A stretch of 51,444 nucleotides of DNA from Phoronis ovalis (GCA_028565635.1 JAOXYB010024735.1:1-51444), one strand, 5' to 3'; positions 32,545 through 45,587 are shown, counted from the stretch's first letter. Program-made: numbers and translations. The notes: generated by a model from the sequence alone, not told the origin.

Positions 32545-35500
32545 TTTGATCCGTTATAAATGCTACCCAGTGTGAATACTGCGTTGCTATGTTGATCAAG
32601 CGACCATAGCTTGAACTAGTGGGCAAAAGTAGTACATAGTGGTGAAGACTCTTGTCATTCAATTCTGAGATGTTCTGTATGGAGCTGCTACCAGTTGTCA
32701 ATATCAGTACTGAAGAAAACAGAGATCCAGGTTGTGAAGGTAATTGAGAATGAGATGTACTCGAGGTCTCCATATTATGGTAAAAAATTTGTAATGGATA
32801 TGTCTTAAGGGTTGAATCCTGCCACTATTACAACATCCCATATTCTGAACTTTTCAAAAAATGTATGTAGTATTCTGAAAATTTGTACACAAACTGGAAG
32901 AAACATATTTTCTGTAACATTAACAATATTTTTACTATCAACAACAGGTAGTGTTCTACTGTTCAACCATAGATGTGTATTCAGTTAAGTCTTTGCTGTG
33001 ACAGCTGCTGCGTAAGTAACAATGCATGTAAACAATTAAAAAAAACCCGGGCATTTCTTCAATAATTCGTTCTCAGACTTTGTTTTTAGGCACTTGATCA
33101 TCTTCATCAAATACTAATTTCTATACAGGGGAGATAAACCTAGTCTTTTATGTAGAAATTATTAGTTCCATACTTTGATTTCTAGCCTAGAGGTATGTTT
33201 GGTAATCATGAATTATAGGGTTTCTTTCATTTGTATTTCCATGCTAAGTAAATTATCTTTTTATTTGCTATATAGAACTTTGTGTAACAAGTTCAATATA
33301 AAAGATTTAAAGTTCTGTTTGATTAGAAAACATGAATGTTTACAGATAAGAAAGCACAACCCACTAACAAATGGTACTTATTATGTAGTTATAAAATTGT
33401 TTTCTTAAGGAAAGTTTTATTGACTTGAAGTAAAAAAGAGTTCATGATATTTAATATTAAGATGCATACCAGACAGAAAGGTTCGTTTTTAAATATGTAA
33501 TTACCCATAACACTTTCAATATATTGCCTGAATAGGTTTGTTATAATGGCAGCTTTCTGATAGCTAGGCATTTGAGGGCAAGTTAAAAGCATGTAATTCA
33601 GAAATGTATTTACCTACCTTTATCTGACTTTACCTTGTCATATTTTGATATTTATTTAATTGTTATACCTAGATTGTATGGCTGGAACCTGAGTATGGAG
33701 GTGCACATGCATGGTTAAAATATCAACTTTATCCCAATTTGGTATTTTCTCGGCTGATTTTTTCTTGAAGTCTGAGGAAGGAAATTATATAGCTGCATGA
33801 TGTTTCAAAGATTGCTTATCTGACAAGCTTAGCTACTAGAACAGAGCATGGTAAGTATATATATCAGTATGTTTATAAAGATTATATTTTTGGGACACGA
33901 ATAACTTCAGTAATACGACGTATTAATTTATATAAGGATAGTGCTTCAGGTGAGAATATTCAGGTACGTGATATAATAATACTTTCTAGCTTGTAATTAA
34001 TAAAACTAAACTCTTCAAATATGTTTTAATATAATTCCCATAGTGTAACTTGAGATAGTTACGAATATAATTTTGATTTATTTAACTTGGATATAGCTAG
34101 CAAATCTAATTTTAGATAAAAATTAAAATTCAAGCTGTTAATATAAATTGCTATTTTTTATGTGTCTTATAGTGTAACAGATTATTTTTAGATAAAACTA
34201 ATTGCATTTAATGTATTAATCATTCTGATTATGTACGGTTTGTTCAATGTGTAAAGGATGTTGTTGCGTGATTTTTTTTGTCATTTTGTAATTCATAGTT
34301 TGTTGCAACTGTAAAAAGTTGTCATGACAACCGAATCCTAGTGGCTTTGGTTGTAATTAACTTGCTGTAAAGATTAATGAATTTTATCATTTTTTACAGT
34401 TGACATTTATGTAATTATTATCTATAAATCAAAATTATGTAAATTACCAGTGTACTTTAACATTTTGTTATGACAGGATTTGTTGAGTCAGGCTTATCCT
34501 ACTTTTCAGCATAAATCTAGTATTCCAGTATCCAGATCCATACTAATCAAATATATTTATAAGCTTTAGTCAAATAGTGAATGTCAAACATACCTATGGA
34601 TAGTGTTGTGGAACTGTGGATTCATATGAACAAGGTGCTTTGCTGTGTACATTTTTTCATCCAAAACGTTTTTGCCAGAAATTTGGATTGGGATCCTTTA
34701 TTATGGCTATATCGATCTCTGTTCACTTTGGTGAAAAATAGCTGCTTTTGGAGAATGTTATTTTCCACAAAATTAGCAAACTGTTGTTTATTTCTATATT
34801 AGAATAACTTATGCCAAGTTAGCTTGTGTACAGGCTAAGAACTACATAAATTATGCCACGTTGAAATATATTGCTAGTTGACAATTTTACTCTTATTTCA
34901 TATAACATAATCTAATAATTTAATAGTATTTAGTAGCGAAAATAGAAATATATAAAATAGGTAGTTTGGGTACATGAAACCATAATTATATATTTAGAAA
35001 GGACAAAATACTAATTCATCCGCAGTTTAGACAGTTTGAGTAGAAATATGTCAGTTTGAAATAAATGTACTTATGAAATGCGAACTTTATCAAGACTGAG
35101 CCCACACTAATGCCCAGCAAGTTAACTAAATTCATCCGCCATTCATCCTTGTATTTCATTTACCATTTTCTATTGATAACTTACCAGTGAAGGATTAGTT
35201 TTTTTAATTAATCAAATCTGATAAAGTAATGCTCGCCCACGCTGTTTAACTTTATTTTTATATTGCATGTTGGGAAAACAACAAATGAGTGGATGCTCTT
35301 TTACAAAAAACGCATTAAACTAATTTTAGAAGATAAAAGGAATAATTAACTTTTATCCATAAGCGCACAAACTGATAATATTTTAGAGAGTATGATAAGT
35401 CCATGGATTTAGGCTTTCATTAGTTTATGGATAGATATCCATGATACTGCGCATGGGATTGTATCCCAGATAAACAAATGTCAATTAACGCAGATATGTT

Positions 35501-36436
35501 CGCTTTGAGCTGAAATTTAATTTAAGTATTAGGATCTTTGCAGATATACTCTTAGGTAAGTACATGGCATTAGTTAAAATTGTGTAACACTGGTAATATG
35601 GGAGTTTTGTTTTGAACGCTACCAGTGTTTTATAAGGGGAATTACTTCAAAAAAAACAATTTTGATTTTTTGAAATTAAAATTAATTTTTTTCACCTGAA
35701 ACAAGAGAAATTTTGATTTTTATATAGATAGCTTCCGTTGTTTTCCAATCATTCCTCAAATTAAATATATAATGGACTGTTTGACATTTAGTATATAATA
35801 TATGTGTTAACTGTTTTTGAGGTGTGGTGGATGTGCAGAGGGAATTGCTGCATCAATCACTGTAATTGGTAATTGTTTATTATTTGAGAATTATTAACTT
35901 TACATGTATGCCTGTACTTTTCTAATTCCAAAAAATACCTATCTTTTATCCATTAAGTATTTGTGTGTCTTACCTGGCAGGAAATATGTCTTTAGCTACG
36001 CGGTAATTTTTGCAATCCAGGGGTGCTGTTACTAGCCTGATATATTTGCTCTGTGCTAAGTTATGGGAGGTCATTGTTTACATAAGTAATTCTCTAAAAT
36101 AATAAATGTAATTGAAAATACTGTTAGTAACATTAAATGGATATAGGTATAAGAAAAGTCAACAAGTAGTCATTATAGGGTAACCTTAAGAGAATATTTT
36201 AGTTAAGATAGCATAGTCCTGATGGAATGTGTAATAACCCTGGTGACAAATGAAGAAATGTCCCATACAATACTGCATGGATCTGGTAATTTGGATATTA
36301 GTCTCAGACTTAAGGTAATCATTAAATTAATTTACATATTTTTGAATGTCTGGGAAATAACCGACCAAGATATAGGAGTTGGAGCAGATGAAAGAAATAA
36401 CATATTTGAAAGTGTTGAATAAATTATTCAATATTT
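32545..36436. other. Intergenic DNA without recognised genes
   Basis: AT-rich sequence with only short chance ORFs. None shows a recognisable domain and none has flanking splice signals that build a gene. Confidence 0.4.
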
Positions 36437-36437
36437 A

Positions 36438-36917
36438 GGGGCCAAGTCAAGAGTTCAATGTCCGACGAAAAACTTATTTCTTTTAGTTAGAGGGTAGGGG
36501 TCGTACTCTCTTTTAGTTTTGAAATAACACAATCAACTTTTTAAATATGTACATTTTAGTCTTGATATTCTTGTCTAAATTTAATCAATAAACAAACCTT
36601 TTATTTAAACATCTTTCTTGTTTTTTATACTAGTGGTAATGTTATATCACACAGCTGCTCTACCTCACAATCCCCAATTACCACTTCACACTTCATGTGT
36701 TTTTATGCATGTTGTTAACATGTGTTATTGCTTTAGTGTTTGAAATGGCAGTCACTTCTGGTTTTTTTTTGTAATACTGATCACTTTCGGAACTCATACA
36801 GTAATGTCGCAATTCAACTTTTTCCAAATTAAGTTTCTGGGTGAGGGGAGAGGAGGGGATAAGCCAGAAACTAAAAAAAAATAAGTTTTTCCAACATCGA
36901 ACTTTTGACTTAGTCCC
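36438..36917. mobile_element. Inverted-repeat element (~60-bp arms), MITE-like
   Basis: The left arm from 36438 ('AAGTCAAGAGTTCAATGTCC', then 'AAAAACTTATTTCTTTTAG') pairs with the reverse complement of the right arm ending 36917 ('AAGTCAAAAGTTCGATGTTG', then 'AAAAACTTATTTTTTTTTAG'). The 480-base element has no ORF. A related inverted fragment 'TTCAACTCTTGACGTAC' lies at about 37056-37073. Target duplications were not identifiable. Confidence 0.6.
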
Positions 36918-39900
36918 TTGGATGTATTGTTTTTAAATTTACGTACAATTGATGTCAAATAATTGATAGCTTTAAAAAATATTTATTAATGATTACATCA
37001 AAGCCTGGGCACTCATGCTCAAAATGTGGTTATTCTGACAGGTTAATGTGGTTGGTTCAACTCTTGACGTACTGTACGTATTGTATAATTGCGCTCCAGT
37101 TGAATAAGAGGTTAAGTATGATATAGATGATGAACAGTTACTTTATTTTTTACCAGTCCCCTCGATAAAAAACAAAATAGATTTTCTATACCAGGTGGAA
37201 TATTGAGATGTTGTTAACAGGTGATGAGAAAAGGTGTCTGATAGTTCTTTATTGTCACAGATCATTATCTCATGATTCCAGATAAATAAATAATGTTTCT
37301 GGTATCATACAGGTACCAGATACATAATTGAGGGGTGTAGGTGTCCCCCCCCAGGGTGCAATGCTCCCGCCTAAAAATTGCAAATGCTCCTTGCTCACAC
37401 TTAAGAGTCTGTTCGCTTTAATAATTAAGAGCCAAGTAAAAAAACCTTTGCTGCTCACATTTAAGAGTCAAATGGATGCTTGTGTGCTCGGACTTAACAG
37501 ACCACAATGCTTACTGCTCGTGAAAACCCCCTTGCAGCCATCATAATTTATACTAAGTTCTTTAAAATCATTTCCAGCTAGCTAAAGATTATATGTGTTG
37601 AATAACTTGTTTTGTAAATTTGGTTTTAATGCATGCATGGTTACTGTGACAAGTAAAATGTGATTTCTTTTAATGTAGCCATAAAACACTTGTCTTTACT
37701 ATATATAGTATACAGTCTTGTCGTGAGTGGCTGTTTCAACCTCACCCCTAATGCTAAATATGCAAGACAAGCATACATTCACTAGAAATTATGAAAAATC
37801 TTTAAAATTAAAATAAGGGTTTGATGTTTAGAATTCTTCAACTTAACATGATGTATAATACAGTATCATACATTTCCTAAATAATTTGTTTTTTCACAAT
37901 TTTGTTACTTGAATTTTTTAAAGTTAAATGAACCTTTTATTCACAGGTTATTGGATAATAATTTGCATCTTTATAAAAGCAGAAAATAGTGGGTAAATCA
38001 ACTGACGGAACATCCTCTTCTATTACTTTTAGTCTGCTTCTAGTTTATAACTACTAGTGCTGCAGACAATGACTTGTTTCTCTTTGTATGTAATATATTT
38101 GTTTGAATAAGTATCTGTCAACTCAAGGGTGATTTGTAAATAAACAAGTAATTATTAAGTCATAATAATTACTACCCACATATTGTTTTCATAAAATTTT
38201 TTCCTGTTTTTTTGATAATTTTTTTTTGCTAAGTTGATGCATTCTGATATGTAGCAAAATGCCATAAATGAATATTTAATTATCTTAACACATATTTGTC
38301 AGAATTTCTACAGGTGAATTTTGAATTGTCTGGGGATAAATATGATAGTTTAAGATTTAAACCAGCCAGGCATACCTTCACATTGTTAATTTCTAATTCT
38401 GTCAGCTCTATATAATTAAAATAATTGGCACATTTCTATCAGGGAATCCAGTTCATTGAGCATACATACATTATATCTAATTGCACTGAATCGTTATGCA
38501 GGTAATATGTATTACAGGTGTTTGTACATGAGTTAATGATTAAATAAGTAACAACTTTCTGTCATGGATGCAATTGAATTTGTGCAATCTCTTGTGAAAA
38601 CTATTTTGTAATCAGTTATATCACGTCATGAGTGTAAGTTATCTATTATAAATAACTTTTTTTTATAAATTAACTTGTTATATAGATCAGGTACTTGGTA
38701 CTTGGTAATTTGTTGTGGACTAGGTAGGAAACAGCACTGTTAGACAGTAAGTATCAACAGTAACTGCTCTTCAAACTTATATGTTGCACGTAGATGCTTT
38801 TACGAAACTATAAAACTTTGTAATCTTGTTTTTACATTATTTGTAATAATACCTTTCGACACAACTTTGTTCAATTTTGGAAAGTTGAAAATAAATGATG
38901 AAAAATAACACTGTTATGGCAGTAAAACTTTATTTTATTAGAAATGTATATTATAGAATAGTACTGATTTGACAACAATGAAATTTTTAAAGTTTTTTTA
39001 GTAAGATGGCCATTTTTGAAAAAGCAAACATTAAAAAACTAAATCAGTGCAATGCCACTGCAGATGATATAAAACTGAAGTTAAGTTTGAATTTGACATG
39101 TATATTTTAAAAGCAAAACAGGACTCAAAAATGTTATAAATATTTAGGAGAGTGTTTGAAATAAATTTCATCCAATGTTCAGCCTAAGCTTGTGTCTCCA
39201 GGGGGTGATGGACTTACATTTTTTTAATTTGTCATAAAAATGAGCTTTACCAAAAAATTAGCTCCCTATCGATTATATAATTATGTGATTAATAAGTAAT
39301 GTAAATATTCATAATTGATATCATGTTATTAATTTGTTTTCAAAATTGTATATTTTTAATAGCTAAGATTAATTATTATAAGTCTTTCTTTTCATGAAAC
39401 TGCCTAAAAGTTACCTCAAAGTATAAAATGTTAATAAATTGTGCAGAATGGCAATAACCTCTCAGCTCTATACTCTAATAAGATTAAATACTTTATGATG
39501 AAAAAAACATGTAGAATCTGAACACAGTCTAAATGATTAGACAACTAACCTCATGGGATTTTTTTTCTGGTTTATTGCTTATTTTGACATTTAATTTTGC
39601 TTGATATAGAAGTTGGATGATGTGTAATGTATTGAGTAATAATGTGCCTTGTCATTATATTTTATTATTTAGTAATTTTCTTTGATTGTAGAAGATCTTG
39701 ATGCAGCAAATTTGAAAAGAAAAGAGCATTAAACAAAAATTGTTTGGAAAGATGGTAGCTTAATAGTTGAGCCAGCTTGGGATTATTTCTTTGAAATATC
39801 CATCCATATTTAACACTTTTAATTTGAGGTAAACAACACCAGATTATATGGTTGATTTCTTTCTAATTCAAAAGCCATACTTCAAAGATACATATTATTT

Positions 39901-40434
39901 ATAGTATTATACCCATGTACACAACAGACCTATTAAAACTTCATTAATAGTGTTGCAGCTGTTTTTACGAGTTCTATAATTTTCGAAGGATAACATTTTT
40001 TCATATTTATATGGTAACATGTGGTAATAAAACTAAAGCTAACTAACCAGTTATTAATGCTTAATGTTTGTAATTAAGTGGGGTAGTTCTTTTACCACAT
40101 GTCACCTTAGATATAAAGTTTATGAAACACTGAGCTTACCTCCACATTACCTGTTGTTAGACCAAGCCAAACAGAAATCTTGTTTAACGGGCACAACTGC
40201 TTGAAAATAGTGGCATCTTCACTTTTTTTGATAAACAGGTGCAACCGTTTCAAAAAGATTAAAAATTTTGTTAATATATATTTTTAATTATGTTTTACAT
40301 TTTTTTCCTTTATTGCTTAAATAGCCCGACCAACTCAGTTTTTAAGGGCCTTTGCCCGTACACCCTTTTATTAGGTCGTGGCTTTAACAATAATTTTATG
40401 GAGTCTAATTTTATTCTGATTTTTTTCTTTACAG
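36918..40434. other. Intergenic DNA upstream of the XKR gene
   Basis: No gene recognised. A patch at about 37325-37545 has repeated 'GCTCACA.TTAAGAGTC' motifs and a C-rich tract, perhaps a diverged repeat. The last part has two good splice acceptors, at 40433-40434 and 40533-40534, that may start a 5' UTR exon of the XKR gene. Confidence 0.4.
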
Positions 40435-40559
40435 TTTTCTATTATATGTTCAGTGATGATTACTTCATTTGTATTTTGTGCAAAACAAAAATTAAACTGC
40501 TTGTGGACATAATTACTTTGTTTTTACGTTTCAGGTATTCTTTGGTCAATACGTTGACT

Positions 40560-40624
40560 ATGTGGTCTGATTGATGTGGTCATGAAGTGAATAGTTATAT
40601 TACTAAATGTACTACTATATGTGA
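40560..40624 (+). promoter_or_regulatory. Cluster of tiny upstream ORFs before the XKR start
   Basis: Four minimal ORFs precede the main ATG: 40560-40574 (4 codons plus stop), 40574-40585 (3 plus stop), 40582-40590 (2 plus stop) and 40607-40624 (5 plus stop, ending in an internal ATG-TGA start-stop). The first two overlap through ATGA-type junctions. They matter only if the 5' UTR includes this segment, which the acceptors at 40434 and 40534 would allow. Confidence 0.4.
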
Positions 40625-40656
40625 AGATAGCACACATATACAGAAACATAGCTGCG

Positions 40657-43260
40657 ATGTATCAAATCACAGCAGGCATAAGTCTGTTACTCCACCTTGT
40701 AGAAATGTCCTTGAGATTATGGGTGGCAGTGGAGTATTACAATCAGGACAATATATCATGGTCAATCGCTACGTGCACCATGGTATTGGCACCATTAATA
40801 TTTATGAATATAATATCTGTCGTTCTCATTTTTATACGTACGGAATTTGAAGACAAGTACTGTGGTAGAATTGTATGCTGTGGATTTCATTTCCTACAAT
40901 TTGGAGAATTATGGAGAATTTTCAAAATTATGCTAATGAATGAAAAGCAAGACATGCTTGAATTTTGTACATTGCGTCTAGTACAGTGGTTTATCAGCAG
41001 TCTACCGTACCTCATTCTTCAGTTGAATTTCATGATGCAAAATAACGTCTGGTCAACTGTAGCTGTTATAAGCCTCACTCTCAGTGTTATCTCAGGTGCG
41101 TGTATATTTACACTTTGTAATATACCGTTAAAAAGATATGCATCTCAAAGTGGCAGCCATCTACAAGGATTTTTATATTTTCTATGGAAATTATTTATGT
41201 TGATATCACGTTTGATCGCTATAGCAACTTTCACATTTTCTTTACAATTCTGGATTCTACTCATTTTTATTGTACATTGGACACTTATATTTCTATGGAG
41301 TCAAACAATGGACATTTTTCCAACAAATGTAGAAATACAAAAAACACATAAGCATAGATTTATTGATGCTGTTAAATGTGTTATTCACTGCTTGGAGGTA
41401 CTGACAATTTCAAAAACACACAGATGGAAAATTTTAATGATATTCTATGGAATTGTTTTGTTGGAAAATGCATTAATGACAGTTATATGGTATACTGGAG
41501 TAAATACTGATGAATGGTATGCAATACCAGCTGTTGTGATTGTTTTTGCTAGTTTTATTTCTGGGATTTTATTTATGTTTATGTACTTTCAATGCTTGTG
41601 GACAAAATTAAAAAGGGAAAATGAAAATGCAAGTGATTTCAAAGATATTGTAAACAATTTAGATTTTATACAAGAAGATATGTTATGGGATCATTTCGAA
41701 GATGACAAATCCTCGTTTCAAGAGACATCAGTATACGAAAATCCTTCTCTTCTATCATCTTCTCAGCTAAGTGTAACTGCTGCCACCTATGATCAAACTG
41801 TAACATTACAAGTACCACACAAGGATAAAATTCAAAACCAACGAAGGAAATTACCAGACATATCTGGGTACATGACATGTCATGTCTCTAATACGGGTAG
41901 AGTATTGCCAGGACACAAAACATTCAAATCAAATGCTGAGAGTAATTTGCAAAGAAAAAAAATGGAAGACTCAAAATATGATAAACATTCAAAATTATCC
42001 AGTTTGACTGATGTTTCATCTACAAGTCGTAATACACATACATTAGAAGTGAATAACGAAATTCCATCTATAATTACTAGAAAAAGTAAACAAGCAAGGT
42101 TACATTACAGAAATTGTGAGAAAATTGAAAAATTACCAAAATCTCCAAGAAAATTACCCAGCACTCCTACAAAAACTGTTCAGTGGTACAAGGAGCCTCA
42201 AACATATGGTAATAATGATAACGTGGAAAGTTTTGCTGACAGAAAAGCAGACAGTGAAATCTCAGATCATCAACGGCATATTTCTAGTGATAGCCATTAC
42301 AACACTTACTCATCTTCTTCATTGAGTGATGACAATTTCACAATGACGCGCTCTCGCGGATTTGATTATCATGCAAATCTGGCCGAGCTGTCAGGTTCCT
42401 CTGATGACTGTGGGAGTTTAACTGATTCAGACATAGCTATGACATGGCCTCCTTCAAATCCCAAATTCACAATAGAAAATTTAACAAACTTGCCAAATTA
42501 TCACACAAATCTGGAAGAAACTGTTGCTACATGGCTACAGAGAATTAATCAGGTAGAGGGTCCAAGACAAACTGAAGCCAGCAATCCGTCAAAGAACGTA
42601 GAAACAAATAACACCAACTGCGTTAAAGCAACAGAAATAAAACAATTGTCAGATGATTGTCAGACCTCGAAGGATGTATTCCATGTTGACAAAGTTGATT
42701 GTTGTCATGGTTACAAAATAGATAAATCCGACCTGAATCACCTGCACAGTTTTAGCGAACCAAATCATAATGCCGTATGTTCTAATTGTGGCTTTCAGTG
42801 CATGGTGGAGAACTGCTGTTGTGAAAACAATAATCGTGTATTAGATAATAATTACCATAGTAGTGACTTCATACTGGATAGTAAGTGCAGTGCAGCAGGA
42901 AAACAATCCTGCTGTGAAAATTTAAATGCAAAAATTCAACACAGACAAGAGGAGCATAGCGAGATCACCATGCATGGCTGTGAAACTATTACTAATGGGT
43001 GCAACAGCAATCATTCAGAGCATAAAAACGATAATGCAAATCATGATAGAAACCAAAAAAATGAAAAAGTTAAATCAAAAAAGAAACGAAGTTTTTCTGA
43101 CAGATTTCGGAAACCCATTTTTCGCATCAGTAGTATAAGTAGTGATTTAGGAATTTTAAGACCTAACAAGAAGAAAAAGAAAAAATTACGTGAACTAGAA
43201 AAGAAATTATCAAACCCTCCAAGACCTAGACGAGTAATCAGTATTGAGTCAATGGTTTGA
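40657..43260 (+). CDS. XK-related (XKR) family membrane protein, long cytoplasmic tail
   Basis: A single uninterrupted ORF of 867 residues. The first ATG is at 40657 (G at -3); the frame is open from 40591, but the codon at 40621 is GTG. The first ~340 residues are multi-spanning. They carry XKR signatures: 'RLWVAVEYY...SW' in the first helix region, 'FHFLQFGELWRIFKIM', 'TLRLVQWFISSLPYLILQL', and 'LWKLFMLISRLIAIATF'. XKR proteins include XKR8-type caspase-activated phospholipid scramblases and the Kell partner XK. The remaining ~520 residues are hydrophilic and Ser/Asn/Lys-rich, unusually long for the family. The tail holds a DKVD motif (678-681), a cysteine cluster (C708, C711, C715, C720-722), a strongly basic segment, and a C-terminal ESMV that fits a class I PDZ ligand. 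The exact XKR subfamily is undecided. Confidence 0.85.
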   Translation: MYQITAGISLLLHLVEMSLRLWVAVEYYNQDNISWSIATCTMVLAPLIFMNIISVVLIFIRTEFEDKYCGRIVCCGFHFLQFGELWRIFKIMLMNEKQDMLEFCTLRLVQWFISSLPYLILQLNFMMQNNVWSTVAVISLTLSVISGACIFTLCNIPLKRYASQSGSHLQGFLYFLWKLFMLISRLIAIATFTFSLQFWILLIFIVHWTLIFLWSQTMDIFPTNVEIQKTHKHRFIDAVKCVIHCLEVLTISKTHRWKILMIFYGIVLLENALMTVIWYTGVNTDEWYAIPAVVIVFASFISGILFMFMYFQCLWTKLKRENENASDFKDIVNNLDFIQEDMLWDHFEDDKSSFQETSVYENPSLLSSSQLSVTAATYDQTVTLQVPHKDKIQNQRRKLPDISGYMTCHVSNTGRVLPGHKTFKSNAESNLQRKKMEDSKYDKHSKLSSLTDVSSTSRNTHTLEVNNEIPSIITRKSKQARLHYRNCEKIEKLPKSPRKLPSTPTKTVQWYKEPQTYGNNDNVESFADRKADSEISDHQRHISSDSHYNTYSSSSLSDDNFTMTRSRGFDYHANLAELSGSSDDCGSLTDSDIAMTWPPSNPKFTIENLTNLPNYHTNLEETVATWLQRINQVEGPRQTEASNPSKNVETNNTNCVKATEIKQLSDDCQTSKDVFHVDKVDCCHGYKIDKSDLNHLHSFSEPNHNAVCSNCGFQCMVENCCCENNNRVLDNNYHSSDFILDSKCSAAGKQSCCENLNAKIQHRQEEHSEITMHGCETITNGCNSNHSEHKNDNANHDRNQKNEKVKSKKKRSFSDRFRKPIFRISSISSDLGILRPNKKKKKKLRELEKKLSNPPRPRRVISIESMV

Positions 43261-45587
43261 TAGATTGAGCAGAACATATGAATCACATGTGAGTGGCCAG
43301 TTGGTTATTGGACACAGTAAGATAAGATGTGACTAGTTGCTGCCCCCTTTCTTCTAGAAAATATAGTGTATATGTGCCAAAAGTTGAAAATCTTCACTGC
43401 TAACTTTTGTGGGATATAGGCTTTTCTACAAAAAATTGGAAACTGTGTGCAAAGTTCAACTTTTTCACACAGATTTTTAAAATGTTTCTGTTAGTTTTAT
43501 TAACTGGCCATATCACAAGGGTGTTTGTCTCGAAGTGATAAGGTACCTAACTGTACCCTTTCAACTGGATTAATTTGTTTTGCTGATGTATGCAGAAACT
43601 TTTTCTCTGTTGATACGCTCTAAACTTCCATGCAGCATATGTGGGGAACCAGCATAAGCCAACAGACTGAAACATGTGTTTCTTCTTATGTCGAACAATA
43701 CAATGTAGAGCTTAGGTTCTATTAGATGACCGTCATCTGAATGTATTGTAAATCAAAAGCATTAATCTTCATTGTTTAGTATAATTTTACATGTAATTGT
43801 ACAGTTTTGCTATTAATAATAATTATACAACTTCACATGGTCGTTATAATTATTGATAACTATTTTTAACATTTATGTTTTAATAATAACAATTACTATG
43901 ATATGTAACACAGCAGTGAAACATGCAATAATGATATCATATCTATACCTTTAATTCAAACAGTAGTAGCCACAAAGGGTTTTACGTATTTGAATACTGG
44001 AAAAGCAACCTTGGCTTTCAAAACAAATTATAAGATTTATGTTAAGGATTTATTATAAATTAATACACCACATGCCATGATTATCATCATTGTATTTTAG
44101 CATCTTGTAAAAAAAAAAAAAAATTAAATATATAGATTACTTTAATAAAAATACTTGAATTATAAAATAACAATAATCGCTACCAATTAGTTACACGAAA
44201 ACTAACTATAAATAAAATATATGCAGGCTGATTTGGTGTATTTATAATACTACAGGGATCGACAAGCAAAGATGTAATACATAATAATATGATATCCATA
44301 GGTGGCAGCAGATGTCATGTTCCAATTATAATGATTTTTCGTTGTCACAATGATTGGAGGCAGAGGATTTTACTTTTTTCCATAATTGCAATCATCTTCT
44401 GGCTGTACTAGTCTGGCTGTTATAAATTAACATTTATTTATATATACTCATCTTACATATCTTATTAAACTATAGATATAGTGTTGGATTTAGTTTACGC
44501 TAGTACTACCACAATTTACCTATACAACAATTTACTCTTACTATGAGACGTCAGTTTAATTTTGGGTGTCAGTAGTTAAAATAAAATGATAGACAAATGA
44601 AAGTAGACATTGTTTGAAAGGATTAACATAAGATTATAATAAGTTACCTCAGCATGAAAATGTAATCGGTAAGGAAGCCATTTTGGGGCAAAAGCCCACT
44701 TTTGAAAAAAATGCAAACTTCAAGAAATTTAAGTCCATTAAACTCCCTCCACAGCTGAAATGTGGCTACAGTTAACTTCAGCCATATCCAAAAGGATGGG
44801 TCTGCTCAGGTTCTTACTACTGTGTATCCATCTTCATAATATCCAGCTAACATTTCGTCTTTCAGCTGCATACTGATGTACCATGCAAGTACATGTTTCA
44901 AAGGCAAGTAAAATCTTCCATGCTAAATGAATTGGGAAATTGCTCAACTGCAAAATAGAGCAATTGTTTGTGAGCAGTGTTGATATACACTTTTCATTCT
45001 AAAATATCATCTAGCCTATACAACACAAAACTCACTCAGCATGCAATTGCCTTAAAAATAAATCGATCAGCCTTCTAATGTTCCAGGCAGCACTTAGTTT
45101 TTTAGACTATATAGTTGTACCAAAAAGGGCGGTATATATAGGCATAAAAATTGGATTAAAATGCTAAACAGGCTTTTGAAACACCCATAGTATAACAATT
45201 TGTTGCTAGCTGTGTGGACTGGAAGAACAAATTATATGCAACTGATAGATGTACATGTAAATTTTGAATAGTTAGGAACTATAAACATGCCTCACATCAC
45301 CAGTGCAATTAATCACTTTATATATTTATGATTTATGAAGTCAGAGATATAATATAATAAGTTAAACATGAAAATATAACAGCTAGGTCACTAATTGCTC
45401 AGAATATGTTTGTACATAAAAAGTATTTATATCCAAAAGTGTTTCATCGGAATAAAATATTTCTGTCAACAGCTGTTTTTAATTTTATTTAAATTGCTGA
45501 ATCATCATGACGTATTCATTATAATTTTAGCCAATAAAGACTCATAGCATGTCAGCAGAGAGTCAGTATCAAAACAGGTAAACACCT
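43261..45587 (+). other. XKR 3' region and intergenic DNA before the WAP gene
   Basis: No coding sequence seen. AATAAA hexamers at 44144-44149 and 44211-44216, following a 13-A run near 44109, are candidate polyadenylation signals for the XKR transcript. Sequence from about 44650 to 45480 is featureless AT-rich DNA. Confidence 0.4.

Noticed and set aside
40290-40574. 94-codon ORF before XKR
   Set aside because: Hydrophobic because of T-rich DNA, contains two splice acceptors, and has no family similarity.
40621-40656. XKR start at 40621
   Set aside because: The codon is GTG; the first ATG in frame is 40657.
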